From NCBI GenBank assembly GCA_018370615.1, contig JAGZAC010000062.1, forward strand, positions 1-8,427: a stretch of 8,427 nucleotides of DNA, given 5' to 3'. Below the pieces are notes generated by a model. The model did not search any database. It had not been told where the DNA came from and saw only the letters and a list, made by a program, of their open reading frames with translations. The DNA comes from Clostridiales bacterium (lineage in GTDB: Bacteria; Bacillota; Clostridia; Oscillospirales; CAG-272). Made by a program: the position numbers and the translations under genes. Numbering within the stretch: the first letter of the stretch is position 1; each line of letters opens with the position of its first letter. Below, piece after piece: positions 1-5,207 of the stretch.

Positions 1-119
1 TCAGCTACGCTGACACCTCCCCTTGCACAGGGGAGGCATATGTTGAAAGGCTCCCTTGTGGGGAGATGCGCAGCATCTCCGGGGGCATGTCTTCGCGCAT
101 GCGAAGACTGAGGGATTGT
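1..119 (+). repeat. Structured intergenic repeat, copy A (5' end outside window)
   Basis: First of four related non-coding elements. Positions 1-51 are identical to 145-195 in copy B, and similarity continues to about 65 after one inserted base. Hairpins in order: a first stem-loop ending at 14 (TCAGC / GCTGA), CCTCCCC (16-22) with GGGGAGG (30-36), CTCCC (51-55) with GGGAG (61-65), GGAGATGC (62-69) with GCATCTCC (73-80), and GTCTTCGC (89-96) with GCGAAGAC (101-108). The 3' end is GAGGGATTGT (110-119), matching the GGGGGATTGT end of copy C. No coding sense is seen. It lies beyond the 3' end of leftward-transcribed hemW. The strand given is the shared repeat orientation, not a transcript. Confidence 0.85.
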
Positions 120-131
120 CCCTTACAATAT

Positions 132-236
132 AACAACCCTTCCGTCAGCTACGCTGACACCTCCCCTTGCACAGGGGAGGCATATGTTGAAAGGCCCCTT
201 GTGGGGAGGTGCTGCGATTTACGGCGGAGGGTTGTT
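132..236 (+). repeat. Structured intergenic repeat, copy B; short fold-back (MITE-like) form
   Basis: A compact copy bounded by inverted ends: AACAACCCTTCCG (132-144) and CGGAGGGTTGTT (225-236), complementary apart from one extra T. Inside are the stem GTCAGC/GCTGAC (144-149/153-158), the stem CCTCCCC/GGGGAGG (160-166/174-180), and a competing long-range pairing CACCTCCCC (158-166) with GGGGAGGTG (203-211). The right end, read in reverse complement, resembles the left end of copy C, so this copy looks like a left end joined to an inverted left end. It stops 9 bases from the hemW stop codon and may act as a 3'-end structure for that mRNA, though no T-run follows either strand's hairpins. Confidence 0.82.
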
Positions 237-245
237 TTCTAGACT

Positions 246-1448
246 CTAAAATTGATTTGCCGGAGAAATGGCGTTCAAATCTTCAAAGGTCAAAATATCC
301 GACAGAATATAATTGGAGACGAACATCCCTGCGTGGGTCAATGCAATGTTGTCTCCTCGCCGCACCATATATCCCTTTTTCAAATAAAAAGGCAGCTTTG
401 CTCCATACAGCTCCAGAAAATCGCTGCCGAATGTCCGGCGAAATTCTCCCAGCGGCAGGCCCTCTGAAAGGCGAAATTTCAGCATAATATACTCGCCCAT
501 GCGTGCTTTTCCTTTGATTTCTTCCGAGGACGCGGTAATTCCAATATCGCTGTCAATGTGCTCGATTCCTTTGATATACGCCTGAATATTGGGAACAAAA
601 GAAAAACGGGTCCCGTTAAAATAGGAATGTGCACTGGGGCCGAATCCTAAATACTCTTCGCAGTTCCAATATTTCAAATTGTGCTTGCACATTTTGCCAG
701 GCCGGGCAAAGTTGCTGATTTCATACTGCTTGTACCCCCGCCTTTCCAAAAATGCGCAGGCAGAACGGTACATATCAAACTCCGTATCCTCATCCGGCAA
801 TGGAAGCTGATGGCGGATCCGATAAAAAGGTGTCCCCGGTTCGATTTTCAAATTATAGAGGGAGATGTGCTCCGGATGCAGCCTGGTTACGTAATCGATG
901 GACCAAAGGAGACTTTCCTGGGTTTGCCGGGGGATGCCAAACATAAGATCCACACTGATGTTTTCGATTTTCGCTCGGCGTGCATCCTGGAAGCACTGTT
1001 CAAATTCTGCGCGGCTGTGAATTCTGGACAGAGCCTTCAATTCTTCCCCGTTTGCAGACTGCAGTCCGATGCTAAGCCGGTTGACGCCTGCCCGGCGCAT
1101 ACGGACAAGGGTTCTGTAGGAGGCAGTGGCAGGATTTACCTCCACGGTAAATTCCGTGTTTTTTGCCAGGTGAAAGGTATGACGCACGCCGCGGATGATG
1201 CGCAATAGCTGCTCCTGGGGCAGTGCCGTTGGTGTTCCACCGCCGATATATACGCTGTCCGGTGTCCGCTGGGACACCGCGTTTTTATAATATTCCATAT
1301 GGGAAAGCAGGGCGTTTACATAGCGCTCGTAAATCGTTTCATCTTTTGGAACAAAAGAATAAAAATCGCAGTATGCGCATTTGCTGTAGCAAAAGGGAAC
1401 GTGTATATATATTCCAAGTTTTCCGCCTGCTGTTTGACTGACCAGCAT
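246..1448 (-). CDS. hemW: HemW, radical SAM haem chaperone (HemN-like family)
   Basis: A 400-residue protein of the HemW family, formerly annotated as oxygen-independent coproporphyrinogen III oxidase. HemW binds haem and passes it to client proteins in the cytoplasm. Visible features: the radical-SAM cluster motif C20-x3-C24-x2-C27 with Phe at 29, as in HemW, where true HemN has a fourth Cys; the SAM-binding GGGTP at 69-73; VEVNP at 102-106; QYEISNFARPG near 241-251; and the HemW-type HNxxYW at 256-261 followed by GFGPSAHS. Length fits the family (about 375-400). An ATG 21 bases upstream (1469) is possible, but it precedes the AGGAGG that serves the chosen ATG. The gene diverges from metY. 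In many Bacillota hemW sits beside lepA or hrcA-grpE-dnaK; here it does not. Function is confident; coproporphyrinogen oxidase activity is not expected. Confidence 0.93.
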   Translation of the reverse strand: MLVSQTAGGKLGIYIHVPFCYSKCAYCDFYSFVPKDETIYERYVNALLSHMEYYKNAVSQRTPDSVYIGGGTPTALPQEQLLRIIRGVRHTFHLAKNTEFTVEVNPATASYRTLVRMRRAGVNRLSIGLQSANGEELKALSRIHSRAEFEQCFQDARRAKIENISVDLMFGIPRQTQESLLWSIDYVTRLHPEHISLYNLKIEPGTPFYRIRHQLPLPDEDTEFDMYRSACAFLERRGYKQYEISNFARPGKMCKHNLKYWNCEEYLGFGPSAHSYFNGTRFSFVPNIQAYIKGIEHIDSDIGITASSEEIKGKARMGEYIMLKFRLSEGLPLGEFRRTFGSDFLELYGAKLPFYLKKGYMVRRGDNIALTHAGMFVSNYILSDILTFEDLNAISPANQF

Positions 1449-1457
1449 AAGGAAACG

Positions 1458-1463
1458 CCTCCT
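1458..1463 (-). promoter_or_regulatory. Ribosome-binding site of hemW (sets start at 1448)
   Basis: On the minus strand a perfect AGGAGG lies 9 bases before the ATG at 1448. The upstream in-frame ATG at 1469 overlaps the start of this purine tract and has no comparable site of its own, so 1448 is preferred. Confidence 0.8.
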
Positions 1464-1489
1464 TTCCATAAAGTACTGCTATACTGCAT

Positions 1490-1518
1490 ATAATACCACA
1501 AATCCGCATTTCTTGCAA
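1490..1518 (-). promoter_or_regulatory. Sigma-A-type promoter for hemW
   Basis: Minus strand: -35 TTGCAA (1513-1518), 17-base spacer, -10 TATTAT (1490-1495). Spacing is ideal; the boxes match consensus at 4 of 6 and 5 of 6. Predicted transcription start is near 1483, giving a leader of about 35 bases. Confidence 0.6.
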
Positions 1519-1549
1519 GCTGTTTTCCTGCCAACTTCTCCCGCGTGTC

Positions 1550-1571
1550 TGAATTTACTGTGAATTTACTG
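1550..1571 (+). repeat. Perfect tandem direct repeat of TGAATTTACTG upstream of the metY promoter
   Basis: TGAATTTACTG occurs at 1550-1560 and again at 1561-1571 with no gap, ending 8 bases before the metY -35 box. A weaker echo (AAATTACTA) lies near 1594-1602 inside the promoter spacer. The 11-base period, about one helical turn, would place two protein contacts on one DNA face, so an activator or repressor site is possible. This reading is inference. Confidence 0.55.
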
Positions 1572-1625
1572 GGTTTCTATTGAAATCAGCCAGAAATTAC
1601 TATATAATGATATAATAACCCAGTA
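1567..1625. promoter_or_regulatory. Candidate split operator: 9-bp inverted repeat bracketing the metY promoter
   Basis: TACTGGGTT (1567-1575) and AACCCAGTA (1617-1625) are perfect reverse complements. One arm lies just upstream of the -35 box and the other spans about +2 to +10 of the predicted transcript, with the whole promoter between them. The left arm overlaps the second tandem TGAATTTACTG unit. The placement suits a regulator that occludes or loops the promoter. The regulator is unknown. Confidence 0.45.
1580..1608 (+). promoter_or_regulatory. Sigma-A-type promoter for the metY operon
   Basis: -35 TTGAAA (1580-1585), 17-base spacer, consensus -10 TATAAT (1603-1608). A second TATAAT at 1611-1616 lacks a well-placed -35. 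The predicted start is near 1615, leaving a leader of about 50 bases before metY. That is too short for a SAM (S-box) riboswitch or a T-box, the common methionine-gene controls in Bacillota. Confidence 0.75.
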
Positions 1626-1664
1626 TAGCTTGACGCACCCGGAAACAGAAAGGAAGAGGTTGAT

Positions 1665-2942
1665 GTGAAGAAGTTCCATATAGAAACCAAATGTATTCAG
1701 GAAGGTTGGAAGCCCGCAAACGGAGAACCGCGGGTGCTTCCCATTTATCAGAGTACCACCTATAAATACGACAGCGGAGAACATTTGGGAAAGCTGTTTG
1801 ACCTGTCTGTGCCTGGGCATATGTATACAAGAATTTCCAACCCCACCGCCGCCTGTGTAGAAGAAAAGATTGCCGCCCTGGAGGGAGGCGTAGGTGCCAT
1901 GTGTACCTCTTCCGGCCAGGCTGCCGCCCTGCTTTCCATTTTTAACATAACCAGCGCCGGGGAAAACTTTATATCCTGCTGTCGTATTTACGGCGGACCG
2001 CTCAATCTGTTTGCCGTGACCATGAAGCGGATGGGCATTGAAGTGCGCTTTGTTACACCGGATATGACAGACGAAGATATTCATGCTCTGTTTGATGACA
2101 AAACCCGGCTGGTATTTGGAGAGACCATCGCAAATCCCGCACTGGATGTGCTGGATATCGAGCGTTTTTCTGCCATTGCCCACGCTCACGGCGTGCCGCT
2201 GGTAGTGGACAACACTTTTGCCACTCCGGTATTCTGCCGTCCCTTTGCATTTGGTGCGGATATTGTCATGCATTCTACTACAAAGTATATGGACGGGCAT
2301 GCTTCTGTCGTAGGCGGCGTCATCGTGGACAGCGGAAAGTTTGATTGGGAGGCGAGCGGGAAATATCCTGAACTGACCACACCGGATGAAAGCTATCACG
2401 GTGTTGTGTATACCCGGGACTTTGGAGAAGCTGCGTATATTACAAAAGCCAGAGTGCAGCTGATGCGGGACCTTGGAACCACGCCCCAGCCCATTGCCAT
2501 GTATATTTTGAACCTGGGCCTGGAAACGCTGGCTCTGCGTATGGAACGCCACTTTGAAAACGGTCTTGCCGTGGCAGAATATCTGGAGGGACACGATAAA
2601 ATCACCTGGGTGAACAATCCTGCGCTGCCCTCCAATGCCCAGCATGAAAAATGCAAAAAATATCTGGGCGGAAAATCCTGCGGTGTGGTGTCCTTCGGTG
2701 TGAAGGGCGGACGGGACGCAGCGATGCGTTTTATGGATCACCTGCAGCTTGCCCAAATTGTCGTACACGTGGCGGACGCACGCACCAGCGTACTGCATCC
2801 TGCCTCTACCACCCACCGGCAGCTCACCGATCAGCAGTTGATTGACGCAGGCATCGGCCCGGATTTAATCCGTATGTCCGTGGGTATTGAAAATATCGAT
2901 GACATTCTGGCTGACATTGAAAATGCCTTGTCTGCAGTGTAG
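1665..2942 (+). CDS. metY: O-acetylhomoserine sulfhydrylase (PLP-dependent)
   Basis: A 425-residue Cys/Met-metabolism PLP enzyme that converts O-acetylhomoserine plus sulfide to homocysteine in the cytoplasm, the direct-sulfhydrylation route to methionine. Features: PIYQSTTY (26-33), the YTRISNPT phosphate-binding/active-site stretch (54-61), SSGQAA (82-87), VVDNTFATP with the PLP-ring Asp182, and STTKY with the Schiff-base Lys207. The insertion-rich middle (about 225-260) and the length of about 425 separate MetY from the shorter (about 380-400) MetB/MetC enzymes. The GTG start at 1665 follows a purine-rich AGGAAGAGG (1651-1659); an overlapping ATG at 1663 runs straight into a stop. metA follows after 42 bases. 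A related sulfhydrylase substrate such as O-succinylhomoserine cannot be fully excluded, but the neighbouring Glu111 MetA favours the acetyl ester. Confidence 0.93.
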   Translation: MKKFHIETKCIQEGWKPANGEPRVLPIYQSTTYKYDSGEHLGKLFDLSVPGHMYTRISNPTAACVEEKIAALEGGVGAMCTSSGQAAALLSIFNITSAGENFISCCRIYGGPLNLFAVTMKRMGIEVRFVTPDMTDEDIHALFDDKTRLVFGETIANPALDVLDIERFSAIAHAHGVPLVVDNTFATPVFCRPFAFGADIVMHSTTKYMDGHASVVGGVIVDSGKFDWEASGKYPELTTPDESYHGVVYTRDFGEAAYITKARVQLMRDLGTTPQPIAMYILNLGLETLALRMERHFENGLAVAEYLEGHDKITWVNNPALPSNAQHEKCKKYLGGKSCGVVSFGVKGGRDAAMRFMDHLQLAQIVVHVADARTSVLHPASTTHRQLTDQQLIDAGIGPDLIRMSVGIENIDDILADIENALSAV

Positions 2943-2971
2943 AAACAGGGCATAATAAAGTAAGAAAAGAC

Positions 2972-2976
2972 GGAGG
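2972..2976 (+). promoter_or_regulatory. Ribosome-binding site for the TTG start of metA
   Basis: GGAGG sits 8 bases before TTG at 2985. The reading frame from there begins with the PIKIPNALPA stretch characteristic of MetA N-termini, supporting a rare TTG start. Confidence 0.75.
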
Positions 2977-2984
2977 ACAAGCCG

Positions 2985-3908
2985 TTGCCTATAAAAATTC
3001 CCAATGCTTTGCCGGCGACGGAAACCCTGCAAAGCGAAAATATTTTTGTCATTACAGAGACACGGGCGATTACGCAGGACATTCGACCCCTTAAAATTGC
3101 CATTTTGAACCTGATGCCCACAAAAATCACGACAGAAACCCAGCTGGCACGGCTGCTTGGAAACTCTCCCCTGCAGGTGGAGCTGGAGCTGCTCCACACA
3201 GCCTCCCACAAGGCCCGCAATACTGCCGCGGAGCACATGCTTTCCTTTTACCGTACCTACGAGGACGTAAAAGACGAAAAGTTTGACGGCCTGATTATTA
3301 CCGGCGCGCCAGTGGAAAAGATGGACTTTGCAGAGGTGGCCTACTGGGACGAGTTGTGTCAGGTCATGGAGTGGTCCAAAACCCATGTAACCAGCACACT
3401 TCACATTTGCTGGGGCGCACAGGCGGGGCTGTATTACCACTACGGTATTCAGAAATATCCTCTGGAGAGGAAGCTCTCTGGCATATTCCCTCACAAAAAA
3501 GACCGGAAAACCTCCATTTTGCTTCGGGGATTTGACGACAGCTTTATGGTTCCCCATTCCCGCCATACCATGGTACAGCGGCAGGAAATTGAGGCAGTGC
3601 CGGAGCTGAAGATCCTGGCTTCCGGTGTGGAGGACAGAGTCGGCGTTTATGCTGTTTCCAACCATGGGGGTAGTCAGATTTTCATTACCGGTCATCCGGA
3701 ATATGACGGCGATACCCTGCGGAGCGAATATCTGCGGGACAAGGCTGCTGGGCTGTCCCCTATGCTCCCGGAAAACTATTTTCCTGGTGATGATGATACT
3801 AAAGAACCTGTTGTTACCTGGCGCAGTCATGCGAATTTATTGTATTCCAACTGGCTCAATTACTTTGTATATCAAACAACACCTTACGACATTCAACAAA
3901 TCGGCTAA
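2985..3908 (+). CDS. metA: Homoserine O-acetyltransferase (MetA/HTS family)
   Basis: A 307-residue cytoplasmic acyltransferase that activates homoserine for methionine synthesis. It matches the MetA family end to end: PIKIPNALPA at the N-terminus, IRPLKIAILNLMP (33-45), NSPLQVELELL (60-70), GLIITGAPVE (102-111), HVTSTLHICWGAQA with nucleophile Cys142, RGFDDSF (181-187), TGHPEYD with the catalytic His237 and Glu239 (His235/Glu237 in E. coli numbering), and WRSHANLLYSNWLNYFVYQTTPYD near the end. Despite the common name homoserine O-succinyltransferase, residue 111 is Glu. In the Bacillus/E. coli comparison Glu111 goes with acetyl-CoA and Gly111 with succinyl-CoA, so acetyl transfer is the better call and fits the adjacent metY. 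ireB follows after 17 bases. Confidence 0.94.
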   Translation: MPIKIPNALPATETLQSENIFVITETRAITQDIRPLKIAILNLMPTKITTETQLARLLGNSPLQVELELLHTASHKARNTAAEHMLSFYRTYEDVKDEKFDGLIITGAPVEKMDFAEVAYWDELCQVMEWSKTHVTSTLHICWGAQAGLYYHYGIQKYPLERKLSGIFPHKKDRKTSILLRGFDDSFMVPHSRHTMVQRQEIEAVPELKILASGVEDRVGVYAVSNHGGSQIFITGHPEYDGDTLRSEYLRDKAAGLSPMLPENYFPGDDDTKEPVVTWRSHANLLYSNWLNYFVYQTTPYDIQQIG

Positions 3909-3925
3909 GCAAAGGAGGCTGACAA

Positions 3926-4186
3926 ATGGCAGACCAACCGCATGCAAAAACACAAACTTTTTCTCTCCATGATGAGCGGGACCGGGCGATTCGGGAAATA
4001 CTTACCGCAGTCTATCAGGCTCTCCAGGAGAAGGGATACGATCCCATCAATCAGCTAGTGGGATACATTCTTTCCGAGGACCCCACTTATATCACCAACC
4101 ATAAAAATGCAAGAGCGCTGATTTGCCGAATTGACCGAGACGAGCTTATGGGAGCTCTTGTGAAGTATTATTTGGGGCTGAACTAA
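3926..4186 (+). CDS. ireB: IreB family regulatory phosphoprotein (UPF0297/YrzL)
   Basis: An 86-residue protein of the UPF0297 family. In Enterococcus faecalis IreB is a substrate of the PASTA-domain Ser/Thr kinase IreK and a negative regulator of intrinsic cephalosporin resistance. Conserved parts seen: an N-terminal segment with Thr9 and Thr11 before FSL (aligning with the Thr-x-x-Phe of B. subtilis YrzL and the phosphorylated threonine region of E. faecalis IreB), AIREILTAVYQALQEKGYDPINQLVGYILSEDP (about 21-53), and RDELMGALVKYYL (71-83). AAAGGAGG (3911-3918) lies 7 bases before the ATG. The gene usually sits with alaS and ruvX (yrrK); neither is in this window. Family assignment is firm. 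The role in this organism, and the presence of a partner kinase, are inferred. Confidence 0.9.
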   Translation: MADQPHAKTQTFSLHDERDRAIREILTAVYQALQEKGYDPINQLVGYILSEDPTYITNHKNARALICRIDRDELMGALVKYYLGLN

Positions 4187-4210
4187 GTTTCCCTATTTCA
4201 TTATTCCGGC

Positions 4211-4216
4211 AGGAGG
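4211..4216 (+). promoter_or_regulatory. Ribosome-binding site of ribF (sets start at 4225)
   Basis: A perfect AGGAGG 8 bases before GTG 4225. The in-frame GTG at 4216 uses the last base of this site and cannot be initiated from it, so the protein is called three codons shorter than the longest open frame. Confidence 0.85.
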
Positions 4217-4224
4217 TGTGGCGC

Positions 4225-5175
4225 GTGACCGTTTATAAATTATTCGTCGATGTCAAAACAGGCGCGCCTGGATATACCAGAGTAGATGCGCTTCCGCCGG
4301 GTGCCGCGGTGGCACTGGGCAATTTTGACGGAGTGCACAGAGGGCATCAGCGGCTGTTCACTGTAGCGAGGGAGTCGGGCTGCCCTTTTAGCGCCGCATG
4401 GACCTTTACCAGCCTGGCAAAGCCTGCAGACGCCGTTCCGTACCTCACCGATACCAGGTCCAAGCTGCGGCTTTTTGCCGCCTGTGGCCTGGATTATGCC
4501 GTTTTGGAGGACTTTGAAGCGGTCCGCTCACAGACACCGGCTGTATTTGCGCAGGAATATTTGTCGAGGCGGCTTCGGGCAGGCAGCGTGATCTGCGGTT
4601 TTAACTTTCGCTTTGGGAAGGGCGGCACCGGAGATGCTGAAGCGCTGCGGACATATCTTGCGGCGGTAGGGATACCGGTGATCATAGAAAAACCTGTTCT
4701 GTGGCAGAACAGGATCGTTTCCTCCAGCGCGGTGCGCAGCTGTATTCTGGACGGAGATATGGAAAGCGCAGGCGAGCTTTTGGGACACCCCTTTTCCATT
4801 TGTTTTCCCGTAGTAAAGGGAAAGCAGCTGGGACGGACCATTGGTATTCCCACTATCAATCAAAGCTTCCCACAGGGGCATATTATACCTCAGTCCGGGA
4901 TTTATGCCTGTACCTGCAACGTAGGAGGAGATATTTTTCTGGGGGTGGCAAATATCGGTGTGCGGCCCACTGTAACGGACGGACACGTTCCGGTAAACTG
5001 TGAAACCCACATCATCGATTACAGCGGTCTTTTGTACGGGAAAGAAATCCAGGTGGATTTCTACCATCGGCTACGAGACGAAGTTCGGTTTGCCGACGTC
5101 TTGGCGCTGAAAGCGCAGGTACAGAAGGATATAGAAGCGACAATCCGCTATTTTGAGGATACATATGGTGGCTGA
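4225..5175 (+). CDS. ribF: Bifunctional riboflavin kinase / FMN adenylyltransferase
   Basis: A 316-residue cytoplasmic enzyme making FMN from riboflavin and FAD from FMN. The N-terminal adenylyltransferase domain shows ALGNFDGVHRGH (30-41), the nucleotidyltransferase HxGH-type motif, VICGFNFRFGKGGTGD (122-137), and SSSAVR (166-171). The C-terminal kinase domain (about 185-310) shows GRTIGIPTIN (203-212) with the PTxN Mg-ATP motif, YACTCNVG (227-234), VANIGVRPTV (241-250), the catalytic-Glu stretch NCETHIIDY (Glu260), and LYGKEIQVDFYHRLRDE. Length is normal for RibF (about 310). Often ribF follows truB/rbfA/rpsO; here it lies between ireB and a cell-wall gene, an unusual setting. Its stop overlaps an ATG (TGATG at 5173) of the next frame, but that ATG is not the preferred start. 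Confidence 0.95.
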   Translation: MTVYKLFVDVKTGAPGYTRVDALPPGAAVALGNFDGVHRGHQRLFTVARESGCPFSAAWTFTSLAKPADAVPYLTDTRSKLRLFAACGLDYAVLEDFEAVRSQTPAVFAQEYLSRRLRAGSVICGFNFRFGKGGTGDAEALRTYLAAVGIPVIIEKPVLWQNRIVSSSAVRSCILDGDMESAGELLGHPFSICFPVVKGKQLGRTIGIPTINQSFPQGHIIPQSGIYACTCNVGGDIFLGVANIGVRPTVTDGHVPVNCETHIIDYSGLLYGKEIQVDFYHRLRDEVRFADVLALKAQVQKDIEATIRYFEDTYGG

Positions 5176-5190
5176 TGCCGCTTTTGAGAG

Positions 5191-5197
5191 AAAGGAG
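5191..5197 (+). promoter_or_regulatory. Ribosome-binding site of the S11 peptidase gene (favours start at 5208)
   Basis: AAAGGAG ends 10 bases before ATG 5208. The alternative in-frame ATG at 5175 overlaps the ribF stop and would add 11 residues (two Arg-rich turns) ahead of an otherwise typical signal peptide. Translational coupling from 5175 is possible but less likely. Confidence 0.65.
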
Positions 5198-5207
5198 ATG
5201 GAATTCC

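Noticed and set aside
1..236. CRISPR array from repeated CCTCCCCTTGCACAGGGGAGG units
   Set aside because: Units are too few and irregularly spaced, the intervening sequence is itself repeated and hairpin-forming rather than unique spacers, and no cas genes are present.
1611..1616. Second TATAAT as an alternative metY -10 box
   Set aside because: No -35-like hexamer sits 16-18 bases upstream of it; the first TATAAT (1603-1608) has TTGAAA at ideal spacing.
1609..1664. SAM riboswitch or T-box upstream of metY
   Set aside because: Only about 50 bases separate the predicted transcription start from the GTG, with no room for these structures and no terminator hairpin.
1566..2816. A 416-codon open frame on the minus strand opposite metY
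   Set aside because: Its translation is rich in Cys, His and Gly with no recognisable domain, and metY on the plus strand matches its family end to end. It is a shadow frame.
2865..3830. A 321-codon open frame on the minus strand opposite metA
   Set aside because: No family resemblance, and it lies wholly over the well-supported metY end and metA. Shadow frame.
4216..4218. GTG start of ribF three codons earlier
   Set aside because: It overlaps the AGGAGG that must pair with the ribosome for this gene; GTG 4225 is correctly spaced.
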